Part shown: piece after piece, positions 7,813-17,837 of the stretch | Numbering within the stretch: position 1 is the stretch's first letter | Layout: each line of letters opens with the position of its first letter | NCBI RefSeq assembly: GCF_900113605.1 | Contig: NZ_FOPY01000006.1 | Coordinates: forward strand, 62,001 to 126,000 | Direction of reading: 5' to 3' | DNA from: Modicisalibacter xianhensis | GTDB taxonomy: Bacteria > Pseudomonadota > Gammaproteobacteria > Pseudomonadales > Halomonadaceae | Length of the DNA stretch: 64,000 nt | The notes under the pieces: generated by a model | Database searches by the model: none | The model's input: the letters and a program-made list of their open reading frames with translations, nothing else | Told to the model about the DNA's origin: nothing | Position numbers and translations under genes: made by a program

Positions 7813-9419
7813 TCCCGGGCGGTGTCGTTCTGCGCCGTGGTGGGTGGCGGCATGTCGTCGGCCTGCTTCCACAGCCGCTGCTGGAGGGCGTTCTCCGCAA
7901 GCAGGCGGGCATTGAAGCCTTCCAGTCCGTGGCGCTCGACCAAGGTCTGCGCCTGTGACAGCAATGAAGCGCCCAGTCCGGCCCGATGGGAGGAAATGGT
8001 AAAGCCCATGGCCTCCAGCAGGGTAGGCAGGGTATCGACGGTCGACGCCTCGCGCTGGATCACCCCTCGGGGCAGGCCATTGCCGAACATCATCAGCGTG
8101 TTCTCGCGCGGCCCCTCGATCAGGCGCTGCCAGGCGGAGTTTTTCATCGACAGGTGATCGCTGGCCACCACCACCAGGGTGTTCTCCAGCAGGCCCTCGG
8201 CCTCGAGGCGTTCGATGAAGCGACGCGCCAGGAAGGCACTGCACTGCACCGAGTAGAGGATGTTGACACCGTCGAACTCGCCCTGGCGGTCGTAGCACGA
8301 CTGCGCCGGATACCCGTAGGGCGGATGTCCCGAGAGGGTCAGGCCGACGAAGGCGAACGGACCGGGTTTCTTGGCCAGTTGGCGGATCTCTGTTACGGCC
8401 ATGTCGAGCAGCGAGTCGTCGTTGATGCCCCAACTGTTGACGTATTCCGGGTCCTCGAGGCGCTTCTCGAGCTGCTCGCGCCCGAGCATCCGGTCGAAGC
8501 CGTGATCCTGATAGAACAGACCCTTGCCGGCGAACTTCAGGCTGGCACCGCCCATGAACATCTGGCGGTAGCCCTGGGCGTCGAGCAGGTCGCCCAGGCA
8601 GTTCACCCCGGGGACCACATGATGCAGTGGCTCGAACTGGTTGTCGTGCATCAGACCTGCCGGCATCAACGGCGCGCCGCACTGGCTGGCGATCATGCCG
8701 CCCATGGTCCAGCCGGTGTTCTCGATCTGGCGCACGCCGTGAAATACCAGCCCGCGCTGGCCGAGTAGTTCGAGATCGTCGTAGGCATCGCCGAAGCGGG
8801 CCTCATCGGCATAGGTGCCTTCGATACTTTCCAGATAAAGCAGGATCAGGTTGGGCGGGTTGGCCGGTGCCTTTTCGATGACTGGCGGCACATAGCGCCG
8901 GTCGAGCCAGGAGTCGTCCTCGGCGACAATGGCGGCGCCCTGGCGGGTGATACCGAACAGCAGCGGATTGAAGGCCAGCAGGAACATCACCAGCACTTTC
9001 TCGAGCAGGCGCCAGCGATGATCGACCCGTACCAGCCAGGTAAAGGCGGCCAGCATGAGCAGGCCAACCAAAGTATGTACGATGGCGTAAAGGATCCGTC
9101 CGGTGCCGCCATGATCGGTCACCCCAGCCTGGAAATGAAACAGGATGGCCGACAAGTCGACCCGGCCATAGCTGTTGGTGACGTAGATGCATAGCCACCA
9201 CAGGGCCAGGGGAAACAGCGACCAGGGCCAGACCTTGTCCGGCGCTCGGGCCTGCTTCGGCGCTCCCCAGCGAAACCCCCAGGCCAGGGCCAGCCAGAGC
9301 CCCAGGATGGGCAGCGTGAACAGGTGAGGCAGGGCGATCACGGTGGTAATGGCATAACCGAGGCACAACCCGAGCAGAATCAGGGAAGGCCATCGGTGCC
9401 CGGGATGACGAATCGACAT
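7809..9419 (-). CDS. OpgB-like membrane phosphoglycerol transferase (sulfatase fold)
   Basis: 536 residues. Four to five hydrophobic segments occupy residues 12-160, followed by a periplasmic alkaline-phosphatase-superfamily domain from about 185. LESIE (196-200), TGWTMGGM (235-242, likely nucleophile Thr-238), SGHPPYGYP and SDHLSMKNSAW (420-430) match the OpgB/MdoB pattern closely, including the Met-Lys/Asn-Asn after the metal-binding DH. OpgB moves phosphoglycerol from phosphatidylglycerol to membrane-bound glucans; given the LPS neighbours, the acceptor here could equally be LPS core. No glucan synthesis genes (opgGH) are nearby. The function is inferred from family only. Confidence 0.75.
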   Translation of the reverse strand: MSIRHPGHRWPSLILLGLCLGYAITTVIALPHLFTLPILGLWLALAWGFRWGAPKQARAPDKVWPWSLFPLALWWLCIYVTNSYGRVDLSAILFHFQAGVTDHGGTGRILYAIVHTLVGLLMLAAFTWLVRVDHRWRLLEKVLVMFLLAFNPLLFGITRQGAAIVAEDDSWLDRRYVPPVIEKAPANPPNLILLYLESIEGTYADEARFGDAYDDLELLGQRGLVFHGVRQIENTGWTMGGMIASQCGAPLMPAGLMHDNQFEPLHHVVPGVNCLGDLLDAQGYRQMFMGGASLKFAGKGLFYQDHGFDRMLGREQLEKRLEDPEYVNSWGINDDSLLDMAVTEIRQLAKKPGPFAFVGLTLSGHPPYGYPAQSCYDRQGEFDGVNILYSVQCSAFLARRFIERLEAEGLLENTLVVVASDHLSMKNSAWQRLIEGPRENTLMMFGNGLPRGVIQREASTVDTLPTLLEAMGFTISSHRAGLGASLLSQAQTLVERHGLEGFNARLLAENALQQRLWKQADDMPPPTTAQNDTARD

Positions 9420-9511
9420 CGTTGCAGCGTCCTTTCAGCAATCCCGAAAGAGTAACAAGCCTGTCGTGGGCTTGTCATAAGCAAACTCAATGTCGTGTCA
9501 TGACATGGCCG

Positions 9512-10564
9512 TCATCGGTGCGCCAGCAGGCTGCGATACAGCGCTAGGTAGCGCTCGGCCATGGCGGCGGGCGTGAACGCCGCCAGGCGCTGCCGGGCCC
9601 CGGTCACCAGGCGCCGGCAGCGCTCGGGATCGTCGAGCAGGGCGACGATGCCCTGGGTCAGCGCCTCGGCATCGTTGGCCGGCACCAGAAGGCCGCTTCG
9701 CTCATGCACGACGATGTCGGGAATACCGTCGACATCCGTGGCGACGATCGGCACGTCGTGGTCCATGACATCGAGCAGGGTCGAGCCCAGGCCCTCGTTG
9801 CGCGACGGGAAGGCGAACAGGTCCATGGCCTCGAGATAATCGCCGACATTGCTGCGAAAGCCTTCCCAGACGAGGTTGTCCAGGTCGGCGCTCTCCTGCC
9901 GTAGCACGGCGTCATCCTCGCCCTGGCCCAGGCACACGAATAACAACTCAGGGTGTGACTCGCGCAGTCGACGGGCGGCATCGATCAGCAGGCGCTGGCC
10001 CTTGTGGCGATCGACCAGTGCGCCGATATGACCGACCACACGCCGCCCCGCGAAACGCTGGCGCAGCGCCTCGACCTGCTGCGGATCGCTGGGCAGGTGC
10101 GACAGGGCGCTGGGAATGCGCGTGACAGGACACCAGCCCAGGGCATCGAGATGTTGCTCGATGACGCAGGAGATTGCCACGGCGCTGGCGGCCGAGCGAT
10201 AGGTGAGTCGATTGAATGGCTTGTCCTTGACCGGCTGCGGCACGCGTCGGGTCAGGATATATGGGACGCCGCGCAGCCGATGGTGCAGGTAGGCCCAGTG
10301 CACGGCCTTGGCCTCGTGGGCGTGGACCAGGTCGGCGTGCCCGCCGCGGAAGTGGCCGGCCAACTGGTGATCGGCCGCCAGGATGGCGACATCCACTCCG
10401 GCCAGCGCTGCCGGCAGCGGCGAATCGTGGCGGCAGACCAGGCTCTGGCTGACGCCATGGGCCGCGAGGGCGCGAATCAGCAGCACGGTCTGGCGTTCGC
10501 CACCGCGAAAGCCCTTGGCGAGATTGACGTGGCGCACATGCAAGGGCGTGGAGGAGGTCACCAT
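9512..10564 (-). CDS. Glycosyltransferase family 4 protein
   Basis: 350 residues, GT-B fold. The N-terminal domain opens with NLAKGFRGGERQ, the acceptor-side glycine loop of GT4 enzymes, and has VHAHEAKAVHW near residue 85; the C-terminal domain has GHIGALVDRHKGQ, WEGFRSNVGDYLEAMDLFAFPSRNEGLG and the conserved glutamate of the nucleotide-sugar site. It probably adds a sugar to the LPS core from a nucleotide donor; neither donor nor acceptor can be told from sequence. The ATG at 10564 overlaps the stop of the upstream GT2 gene by seven bases (ATGGTGA), so the two are co-translated. Confidence 0.85.
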   Translation of the reverse strand: MVTSSTPLHVRHVNLAKGFRGGERQTVLLIRALAAHGVSQSLVCRHDSPLPAALAGVDVAILAADHQLAGHFRGGHADLVHAHEAKAVHWAYLHHRLRGVPYILTRRVPQPVKDKPFNRLTYRSAASAVAISCVIEQHLDALGWCPVTRIPSALSHLPSDPQQVEALRQRFAGRRVVGHIGALVDRHKGQRLLIDAARRLRESHPELLFVCLGQGEDDAVLRQESADLDNLVWEGFRSNVGDYLEAMDLFAFPSRNEGLGSTLLDVMDHDVPIVATDVDGIPDIVVHERSGLLVPANDAEALTQGIVALLDDPERCRRLVTGARQRLAAFTPAAMAERYLALYRSLLAHR

Positions 10565-11346
10565 ACCCGGTCGAAGTCCTCGGCATCGCGAACCTTGCGA
10601 TCGCGCTGGTATTCGAGCAGCTTGGCGTACTTGAGGTAAGCGTTGACTGCGGCGGAAAGGGCCACGGAGACGCCATCGATGCCCGACAGGAATCCGCGTT
10701 GGAAGACGTACTTGCGGACGAAGGCATTGGCGCCGTGCACGAACGGTGACAAGGCATTGGCCCGTTTGCCCTTGAGATACATGATTTTGGCCGCGCGGGT
10801 AGAAAACCGGCCGCTGGCCTTGGTGAACAGCTCGCTGAGGTTGGCAAACGAGTAATGCTCGATGTCGGCCTCCAGCCGGGTGACGTCCCTGGTCGTGACC
10901 GAGGCGTGCTGGCGGCTGTCGGAAAAGCCGGTGCGCTCGCGGTCGTAAAGGCGGATGCAGTAGTCGGGATACCAGCCACAGGTTTTGACCCAGCGCGAGC
11001 CGATGAAATTGCGCCGGCGCAGGGCAAAACCGGCCTGGGTCGTCGTGGCCAGGTCGAGTTCCCGAATGGCTTGCACGGCCTCGTCGGTCAGGCGCTCGTC
11101 GGCATCCAGCGAAAGTACCCAACGATGGTTGGCCTGGGCAGGACCGACGTTCTTCTGCGGCCCATCGCCGAGGTAGGGCTGCGCGATGACCCGGGCGCCG
11201 GCGCGTTCGGCGAGTTCGCGGGTGGCGTCGTGGGAGCCGGAGTCGACGACGATCAGCTCGTCGCAGACGCGTGCCAGCGAGGCCAGGCAGGCCTCGATAT
11301 TGTCAGCTTCGTCGAGCGTGATCACCACGCCGGTTATGGGGGCCAT
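10558..11346 (-). CDS. Glycosyltransferase family 2, WaaE/KdtX-like core beta-glucosyltransferase
   Basis: 262 residues, GT-A fold. LDEADNIEACLASL, ELIVVDSGSHD and the metal-binding LSLDADERL follow WaaE of Klebsiella/Serratia, which adds a beta-1,4-glucose to heptose I; GPQKNVG is shared with that family. The ATG at 11346 has a GGAG ribosome site five bases away, better than the upstream in-frame starts, which lie inside the preceding gene. Operon with the GT4 gene downstream. Substrate assignment is by resemblance only. Confidence 0.82.
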   Translation of the reverse strand: MAPITGVVITLDEADNIEACLASLARVCDELIVVDSGSHDATRELAERAGARVIAQPYLGDGPQKNVGPAQANHRWVLSLDADERLTDEAVQAIRELDLATTTQAGFALRRRNFIGSRWVKTCGWYPDYCIRLYDRERTGFSDSRQHASVTTRDVTRLEADIEHYSFANLSELFTKASGRFSTRAAKIMYLKGKRANALSPFVHGANAFVRKYVFQRGFLSGIDGVSVALSAAVNAYLKYAKLLEYQRDRKVRDAEDFDRVW

Positions 11347-11380
11347 GAATGCTCCGGAATTGCTGGGGGCGAAGAGACCG

Positions 11381-13240
11381 CTAGGGGGCATAGAAACGCT
11401 TGGATACTTGCATGGCCTCCAGCACAGCGGGGGATATCGTTTCCTTCTGCTCGTTCAGCTGCCGGTCGACGACTTTCCAGCTGCCAGTCCCGTCGACCAC
11501 CGTGATGCGCTGCTTCTCGATGATGCCATAGTCGAGATAGCTGCTCGACATGACCCACGGATGGTCCAGCGTGGCATCCAGCATATCGCGTCCCTGGCTA
11601 TAGTCCTGACTGGCATTGGCGCACCCTAAAACATGACGCATCAGGGTGGGCACCACATCCAGGTGACTGGTAGTGCCCTCGTGCTTGCCGGCAGAAATGC
11701 CGGGGCCATGCAGGATCATGGGTACCTGTGTCTGCGGCGGGGCGAAGTGACTGTTGTGCCCCCAGTAATTCTTGCCGAAGTCATTGAACGACTGGCCGTG
11801 GTCGCCGGTCACGATCAGCACCGTGTTCTGCCAGTCACCGCTGGCCTTGAGATCGTCGATGACCCGCCCGATCAAGCGATCATCATGATAGACAGCGTTG
11901 CGGTGCAGGTTGTAGTAAGGCCGCGGGTCGGTATCCGGCCCCAGCTTGAGATAGTTCATGCGTCTTGCCGTGGGCTGGAACGGCATTGTCGCGTCCTGCG
12001 GTGTACTGTAGCCGTGAGGTGCATCATAGAAGAGCATGCCGAACCAGGGCGTTTCGGAGTCCGTCCGGCGCCGTGTGGCCTGCCAGTCCAGCCATGACTC
12101 GGTCATGGCCCGGTCGCGCTGTGCCGGTGTCTCGCCCTGGGCAGCCGGCGGAAGCTCAGGCACCGAGGCAAACACCGAGCGGTCAAAGCCGACACTGTCC
12201 AGGCTAGCGGCGCTGAATATACCCAGTTCATAGCCTGTCTCTTGCAACTGTTTGATCAGCAGCGAGGGGGTCTGGGTGTCCTCGAGCAGATGGTAGTAAT
12301 TGCCGGTCAGGCCATAGAACAGGCTCATGACTCCGCTGCGTGTGCTGTTGCCGCCACTGAAGTGAGACAGGTAGCGTCGTCCTGTCCCATCGAGGGCCGC
12401 ATGCATCCGTGGTGTGTTCCGTGCGCTGTACTCATCGCGACGCCATGAATCGATCAGGACCAACAGGATGTTGGGAGGCCGTGTTCCGGCATTGCAGGAC
12501 AAGGGCTGGCGTGGCCAGTTCAGGCTTTCCGCCCCTTCTGGCGACGTGCCGATATTCGCGTTGCGAGCGGCACGCGGGTCGAGCCAGCCACGCGCCTCCA
12601 TGAAATCCTTGGCCGTCGCCGGAAACAGTAACGGGTAGATAGCGGCCTGTTGTGTGACGCTGCGCTGGTAGCGGGCATCACCGACGATATGTATCGCGTG
12701 GCTGGCGGTCATGATCAGGAGCAGGGCACCGGCCATGTGCCAGACGGGCAGGCGCACGGTCCGTGACGAATTGAACAGGAACCTGGCGAGCCAGGCCTCA
12801 CCCGCCAGCAGTACCAGGGCGATACCCAGGACAGCGAGCCAGGTTGTCGTCGTGAAGCTGAAGATTTCACCGTTCTGGTCATTCAGGAACAGCGTGATCA
12901 TGAACTGGTTGATGTGGAAACGGTACTGAGCGTAGACCCCGGTATCCAGCAACAGGAGCCACAGCCCGGCCGTGGCCAGCAATGCGGCTGGCAACCATGC
13001 GGCGCGACGGGGCAAATCCAGCGCGATGACTGCCAGCGGCACCCAAGCGAGCAGCACCAGTAAACCGAAGTGGCCGACCCATGTGGTGACGAGATAGCTG
13101 GCGCCGAGCCAGTCATCAGGTGTCTCCAGATACGGAACGTAACGAAGGGCGATCAACCAGACCAGTGGCAGGTTACATAGCGCAAAGGCAAGGCTGGCGC
13201 GCAGGCGCCGGCGGGGAGAAGAAAGGGAAGTATCGTTCAT
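11381..13240 (-). CDS. lapC: LapC/PbgA (YejM)-like inner-membrane protein, DUF3413 plus sulfatase fold
   Basis: 619 residues. Five membrane segments (about 14-34, 49-75, 80-99, 132-155, 167-186) with the motifs RFHINQFMITLFLN and TASHAIHIVGDARYQRSVTQQAAIYPL (split here only for reference) form the DUF3413 part, followed by an alkaline-phosphatase-like periplasmic domain from about 255 with VLIDSWRRDEY, SGGNSTRSG and GDHG. In E. coli LapC/PbgA senses periplasmic LPS and restrains LapB-FtsH degradation of LpxC. Its place inside an LPS core cluster fits that role. Unlike E. coli YejM, this one keeps a GDHG metal-type motif, so enzymatic activity is possible. Confidence 0.8.
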   Translation of the reverse strand: MNDTSLSSPRRRLRASLAFALCNLPLVWLIALRYVPYLETPDDWLGASYLVTTWVGHFGLLVLLAWVPLAVIALDLPRRAAWLPAALLATAGLWLLLLDTGVYAQYRFHINQFMITLFLNDQNGEIFSFTTTTWLAVLGIALVLLAGEAWLARFLFNSSRTVRLPVWHMAGALLLIMTASHAIHIVGDARYQRSVTQQAAIYPLLFPATAKDFMEARGWLDPRAARNANIGTSPEGAESLNWPRQPLSCNAGTRPPNILLVLIDSWRRDEYSARNTPRMHAALDGTGRRYLSHFSGGNSTRSGVMSLFYGLTGNYYHLLEDTQTPSLLIKQLQETGYELGIFSAASLDSVGFDRSVFASVPELPPAAQGETPAQRDRAMTESWLDWQATRRRTDSETPWFGMLFYDAPHGYSTPQDATMPFQPTARRMNYLKLGPDTDPRPYYNLHRNAVYHDDRLIGRVIDDLKASGDWQNTVLIVTGDHGQSFNDFGKNYWGHNSHFAPPQTQVPMILHGPGISAGKHEGTTSHLDVVPTLMRHVLGCANASQDYSQGRDMLDATLDHPWVMSSSYLDYGIIEKQRITVVDGTGSWKVVDRQLNEQKETISPAVLEAMQVSKRFYAP

Positions 13241-13249
13241 GGTGTCTCG

Positions 13250-13975
13250 TTACTGGACGTCATAGCCTCGGCGTATCTGGCGCAGCCTGGCCTTGCCTTG
13301 GCCAGGGACAAATCGCTCCACTGAACGTTGCAGCCGCTTGAGGTTGGCCTCCTGCCAGTTGCCTGGAGCGCGCAGGCGACAGCGATCGAGATCGATCAGC
13401 CAGACGCGCTCGTCGGGAGTGACCAGCAGGTTGCGCACGTTGAGGTCGACGTGATCGAGCCCCGCCTCATGAAAGCGCCGCACCGTTTCGCCAACCCGGG
13501 CCAGCAATGCCTCGTCGGCTTCCGGCAGTACGTCAGCCAGCGACCGGGCGCCCATCAGGCGCTCGGTCAGCAGGCCGGCCTGGTAGGTCAGGCCATGTCG
13601 CCACACGCAGCCAGCCACCGGGGTGGGGACCGGCAGGCCTCGCTCGTGCAGCGCCGCATTCAGGCGCATTTCACGAAAGGCCCGGGTGCGTTCGAGGCCG
13701 GTCCACACGTAGCGGGTCTCGCTGATACGCGCGGCGAAACCGCCGCGTAGATAGGTACGCAATACCCATTGCGCGTCGCTTGGCACCACCGCGCTGGCAG
13801 AGATGAACAGGCTGGCGCCACGCCCCGGTGCCTGGCCGGTCACGGCATCGCGGGCCTGCCAGAAGGCGGGGGTGAACCAGGCGGGCGTGATTTGTGGCGC
13901 GGCCATGGCGTCACATAGAATGCCGGCATCATATAGAATGAAAGCTTTTCCCGTCTGGAGCGTAGCCAACCGCAT
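13250..13975 (-). CDS. kdkA: 3-deoxy-D-manno-octulosonic acid kinase
   Basis: 241 residues. WaaP/KdkA-type kinase that phosphorylates Kdo at O-4 in the inner core. YLRGGFAARISETRYVW matches the KdkA glycine loop (LRHYYRGG type), and HVDLNVRNLL with IDLDRC gives the catalytic HxDLNxxN and DxD motifs of the family. The ATG at 13975 has AGAGGA six bases upstream and gives the N-terminal GKAFILYD, which aligns with Haemophilus KdkA. KdkA usually accompanies a core with a single Kdo. Followed by the lapC-like gene nine bases on; divergent from the heptosyltransferase at 13974. Confidence 0.88.
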   Translation of the reverse strand: MRLATLQTGKAFILYDAGILCDAMAAPQITPAWFTPAFWQARDAVTGQAPGRGASLFISASAVVPSDAQWVLRTYLRGGFAARISETRYVWTGLERTRAFREMRLNAALHERGLPVPTPVAGCVWRHGLTYQAGLLTERLMGARSLADVLPEADEALLARVGETVRRFHEAGLDHVDLNVRNLLVTPDERVWLIDLDRCRLRAPGNWQEANLKRLQRSVERFVPGQGKARLRQIRRGYDVQ

Positions 13976-15077
13976 GAAGCGTCCTCTGCCCGAGCGCCCC
14001 GCACATATTTGCGTGTTGCGGCTTTCCGCACTGGGCGATGTCTGCAATCTGGTGCCCACCGTGCGCGCCCTGCAGCGCCAGTGGCCCGAAGCCCGTCTTA
14101 CCTGGATCGTCGGCAAGGGCGAGCACAGTCTACTTTCTGGCCTGTCCGGGGTCGAGTTCGTGGTCTATGACAAGGCCTCCGGCCTGACCGGCATGCGCGA
14201 GATCTGGCGTCAGCTCGCCGATACGCACTTCGATGTCCTGCTGCACATGCAGCAGGCCCTGCGCGCCAGCGTGCTGTCGCTGGGGCTCAAGGCCAAGGTC
14301 CGGGTCGGTTACGACAAGGCTCGCGCCAAGGATTGGCAGCATCGCTTTACCCACCGCCAGCTCGACCCGCACCCCCGCGCCCACGTCCTCGAGTCATTCA
14401 TGGACTTTGCCCGACTGTTGGGCGTCGATCCGGCCTATACCGACCATCTCGAGTGGAACCTGCCGGTGCCCGAGGCGGCCATGGCCGAGGCGGCACGGCT
14501 GAGCGGTGACGCGCCCTACGTGCTGATGAGCCCGTGTGCCAATCCGCGCCTGCGCAACTTCCGCAACTGGTCGCCGGAGGGCTACGCCACCGTCACTGAG
14601 CATCTCTGGGCCCAGCATGGCTTGAAGACGCTGCTGACCGGCGGCGGCAGTGCCCAGGAGCGCGAGATGGGCGAGCGCATTCGTGCCCTGGCCCCCGACG
14701 AGGCGGTGATCGACGCCATCGGCGCCAGCTCGCTGAAGGGACTGCTGGCGCTGATTGCCCGGGCGCGCCTGGTAATCGCTCCCGATTCGGGACCGGTGCA
14801 CATGGCCAATGCCCTAAGGACGCCTACCGTGGGGCTCTATGCCACCACCAATCCCGACCGCGCCGCGCCCTACCTGTGGCGAGAGTATGTGGTAAATCGC
14901 TATCCCGATGCGGTGCGCGCCTACCTGCACAAGGACCCCGAGACCATCACCTGGGGCGAGCGGGTGCGTCATCCCGATGCCATGTCTTTGATCCGTGCCG
15001 AGGATGTCATCGCCCAGGCCGAGGCGCTGCTGGCGCTTCCTCGCACCGCCACGTCGGAGCCTACGAATGAAGCTTGA
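13974..15077 (+). CDS. Glycosyltransferase family 9 (LPS heptosyltransferase, WaaC/WaaQ-like)
   Basis: 367 residues. [19 protein letters not shown] is the GT9 acceptor motif, [14 protein letters not shown] the central motif, and [13 protein letters not shown] the ADP-heptose site. It is the best candidate in the window for heptosyltransferase I, but the sequence does not let me separate WaaC from WaaQ, so I leave the symbol blank. The chosen ATG (13974) has a GGAG 13 bases upstream and shares CATG with the kdkA start on the other strand; an in-frame ATG at 13938 is an alternative. Overlaps hldE by 11 bases. Confidence 0.87.
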   Translation: MKRPLPERPAHICVLRLSALGDVCNLVPTVRALQRQWPEARLTWIVGKGEHSLLSGLSGVEFVVYDKASGLTGMREIWRQLADTHFDVLLHMQQALRASVLSLGLKAKVRVGYDKARAKDWQHRFTHRQLDPHPRAHVLESFMDFARLLGVDPAYTDHLEWNLPVPEAAMAEAARLSGDAPYVLMSPCANPRLRNFRNWSPEGYATVTEHLWAQHGLKTLLTGGGSAQEREMGERIRALAPDEAVIDAIGASSLKGLLALIARARLVIAPDSGPVHMANALRTPTVGLYATTNPDRAAPYLWREYVVNRYPDAVRAYLHKDPETITWGERVRHPDAMSLIRAEDVIAQAEALLALPRTATSEPTNEA

Positions 15078-16497
15078 TCTTACCGCCCTGGAACAGGCCC
15101 GCCTGCTGATCGTCGGCGACGTCATGCTCGACCGCTACTGGCACGGCGGCACGTCGCGCATCTCACCGGAGGCGCCGGTACCGGTGGTACACGTCGGCGA
15201 GTCCGAGGATCGTCCCGGCGGGGCGGCCAACGTCGCGCTCAACATCGCCTCGCTGGGCGGGCATGCCGCATTGGCCGGCCTGGTCGGCAACGACGACAAT
15301 GCCAACCTGCTCTCGCAGCGCCTGGAAACGTCAGGTGTGAGTGCTCACTTTCAGTACAGTGACGCCATTCCCACGATCACCAAGCTGCGCGTGATGAGCC
15401 GCAACCAGCAGCTGATCCGTCTTGATTTCGAACAGAAGCTCGGCGATGTCGATACCACCGAGCTATTGGGCAAGGTCGAGGCGGCACTGCCCGATAGCGA
15501 CGTGGTGATCCTTTCCGATTACGGCAAGGGCACGCTCAATCGCGTCGAGTCGCTGATCGCGATGGCCCGCGCCGCCGGCAAGCGTGTACTGGTCGACCCC
15601 AAGGGCAGCGATTTCAGCCGCTATCGCGGTGCCAGCGTGATCACCCCCAACCTCAGCGAGTTCGAGACCGTGGTCGGCCATTGCCGCGACGACGACGAGC
15701 TGGCGGCCAAGGGCGAACGGCTGCGCGCCGAACTCGATCTCGAGGCGTTGCTGGTCACCCGCAGCGAGAAGGGCATGACCCTGATCCGCGAGGGCCATGC
15801 GCCGCTGCACCTGCCGACCCACGCCCGCGAAGTGTTCGACGTCACCGGGGCCGGCGACACGGTGATTGGCGTGCTCGGCCTGGCCCTGGCGGCGGGCCAT
15901 GCCTATCCGGAGGCGATGACCCTGGCCAATCTCGCCGCCGGGTTGGTGGTCGCCAAGCCGGGCACGGCGACGCTCTCCGTCGCCGAGCTCTACACCGCCC
16001 TGCATGGCGACAAGCTGGCGGAATTCGGCGTGATCGCCGAGCCGGCGCTGGTCGAGGCGGGGCGTGCCGCCCAGGCGCGCGGCGAACGCGTGGTGATGAC
16101 CAATGGCTGTTTCGACATTCTGCATGCCGGCCATGTCGCCTACCTCGAACAGGCCAAGCGCCTGGGTGACCGGCTGATCGTGGCGGTCAACGACGACGCC
16201 TCCATCTCGCGCCTTAAGGGGCCGCAGCGGCCCATCAACCCGCTGGCACGACGTATGCAGGTGCTGGCCGGGCTGGGCGCCGTGGACTGGGTGGTGGCCT
16301 TCGGCGAGGACACCCCGGCGCGCCTGATCGAGGCGGTGTTGCCCGATGTACTGGTCAAGGGCGGCGACTACAAGCCCGAGGAGATCGCCGGTGGCGAGGC
16401 GGTCATTGCCAACGGTGGCGAGGTCAAGGTGCTGGGCTTCGAGGACGGTGTATCCACCACGGCCATGATCTCGACCATCCTTGATCGTGAACGCTGA
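15067..16497 (+). CDS. hldE: Bifunctional heptose-7-phosphate kinase / heptose-1-phosphate adenylyltransferase
   Basis: 476 residues, full-length fusion. The N-terminal PfkB-type kinase (about 1-318) has [11 protein letters not shown], the [11 protein letters not shown] sugar-site loop and the catalytic GAGDTV; the C-terminal nucleotidyltransferase (about 340-476) has [13 protein letters not shown] and a KGGDY motif. It makes heptose 1,7-bisphosphate (then cut by GmhB) and afterwards ADP-heptose for HldD. The ATG lies within the end of the preceding GT9 gene and the stop lies within the start of waaA, so the three are translationally linked. Confidence 0.96.
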   Translation: MKLDLTALEQARLLIVGDVMLDRYWHGGTSRISPEAPVPVVHVGESEDRPGGAANVALNIASLGGHAALAGLVGNDDNANLLSQRLETSGVSAHFQYSDAIPTITKLRVMSRNQQLIRLDFEQKLGDVDTTELLGKVEAALPDSDVVILSDYGKGTLNRVESLIAMARAAGKRVLVDPKGSDFSRYRGASVITPNLSEFETVVGHCRDDDELAAKGERLRAELDLEALLVTRSEKGMTLIREGHAPLHLPTHAREVFDVTGAGDTVIGVLGLALAAGHAYPEAMTLANLAAGLVVAKPGTATLSVAELYTALHGDKLAEFGVIAEPALVEAGRAAQARGERVVMTNGCFDILHAGHVAYLEQAKRLGDRLIVAVNDDASISRLKGPQRPINPLARRMQVLAGLGAVDWVVAFGEDTPARLIEAVLPDVLVKGGDYKPEEIAGGEAVIANGGEVKVLGFEDGVSTTAMISTILDRER

Positions 16498-17815
16498 GCG
16501 CCGCGTGTCGTCGGCACCGCCCAAGGGCTGGGCTCGCTGGCTCTACAGCGGCGCGCTTTACACGCTATCGCCGCTGATATGGCGGCGGGTCTGGCGTGAG
16601 CAGGTACCCACTCACCCGCGTCTTGAACGGCTTGGCCATGTGCCGGAGTCGAATGATCCCACCCTCTGGCTACATGCCGCCTCGGTGGGCGAGGTGATCG
16701 CCGCCCGGCCATTGATCGAGGCGCTGCGGCGTCGTTATCCCGCGCACCAACTCGTCGTGACCACCATGACAGCGACCGGCGCCGAGCGTGTCGAGGCGCT
16801 GTTCAAGGGCGAAGTGACTCATCACTTCGTGCCGCTGGACTTCCCCGGGGCTGCGCGGCGCTTCGTGCATACGCTTGCTCCCGAACTGGCGATCTTCTTC
16901 GAGACCGAACTGTGGCCCAACCTGCTCGAGGCCTGCCATCGCCGGGGCGTGCCGGTGGCGGTGGTCAACGGCCGATTGTCGGCACGCGCCATGCGTGGTT
17001 ACCGGCGACTCGGGGCGCTGATGGCTAATGCCCTGGCCAAGGTCGACTGGCTGGCAGCAAAATCCAGCGAGGATGCCGAGCGCTTTCGCGAACTGGGCAT
17101 GCCCGGGGAACGGCTCGACGTGGTGGGATCGCTCAAGTTCGATATCGACGCCGATGATCGGATGTCTGGAGAAAGTGAGCACTTACGTGCATCATTCGGC
17201 CCGCGGCCGGTATGGACCGCGGCGTCGACCCACCCCGGCGAGGACGAGCAGGTGCTGATGGCGCATCGTCGCGTTCGTGAGCGCTATCCCGATGCCCTGC
17301 TGATTCTGGTGCCGCGACATCCCCAGCGCTTCGACGACGTGGCCGAGTTGTGCCGGGAACGGGGCGAGACTCTGGCGCGCCGCTCGCGCAGCGAGCCCGT
17401 ACAGGACAAGACGACGGTCTACCTGGGCGATACCATGGGCGAGCTGATGCGCCTTTATGGAACTACCGATGTGGCTTTCGTCGGGGGCAGCCTGGTGCCG
17501 GTCGGCGGACATAACCTGCTCGAGCCGGCCATCCTGGGCGTACCGGTGCTGAGTGGCCCCGAGCTGGCCAATTTCAGCGATGTCGCCGAGGTGCTGCGTA
17601 GCGCCGATGCGCTGGTGGACGTCGCCGATGCCGAGGCCCTCGGCGAGGCGGTCAGTGCCCTGCTAGCGGCACCGGACGAGCGTCGTCGTCGGGGTGAGGC
17701 TGCCAAGGCAGCGGTCATGGCCCAGCGTGGTGCGCTGGCGCGCACGCTGGCCGGCCTGGCGAAGTTGCTGCCAGGCGACGCCGAGACGCCATTGCCGGAT
17801 GGGGTGAACCATTAG
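16487..17815 (+). CDS. waaA: Kdo transferase
   Basis: About 442 residues. Inner-membrane-anchored GT30 enzyme that transfers Kdo from CMP-Kdo to lipid [21 protein letters not shown] is the N-terminal anchor, [17 protein letters not shown] and [13 protein letters not shown] belong to the acceptor domain, and [16 protein letters not shown] to the CMP-Kdo site. The start is uncertain: GTG at 16487, TTG at 16481 and GTG at 16505 are all in frame and none has a good ribosome site, so re-initiation after hldE (which ends at 16497) is likely. With kdkA present, a mono-functional WaaA is plausible but cannot be read from sequence. Confidence 0.94.
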   Translation: MNAERRVSSAPPKGWARWLYSGALYTLSPLIWRRVWREQVPTHPRLERLGHVPESNDPTLWLHAASVGEVIAARPLIEALRRRYPAHQLVVTTMTATGAERVEALFKGEVTHHFVPLDFPGAARRFVHTLAPELAIFFETELWPNLLEACHRRGVPVAVVNGRLSARAMRGYRRLGALMANALAKVDWLAAKSSEDAERFRELGMPGERLDVVGSLKFDIDADDRMSGESEHLRASFGPRPVWTAASTHPGEDEQVLMAHRRVRERYPDALLILVPRHPQRFDDVAELCRERGETLARRSRSEPVQDKTTVYLGDTMGELMRLYGTTDVAFVGGSLVPVGGHNLLEPAILGVPVLSGPELANFSDVAEVLRSADALVDVADAEALGEAVSALLAAPDERRRRGEAAKAAVMAQRGALARTLAGLAKLLPGDAETPLPDGVNH

Positions 17816-17837
17816 GTAGCGCCTGGAAGAGTCCACC

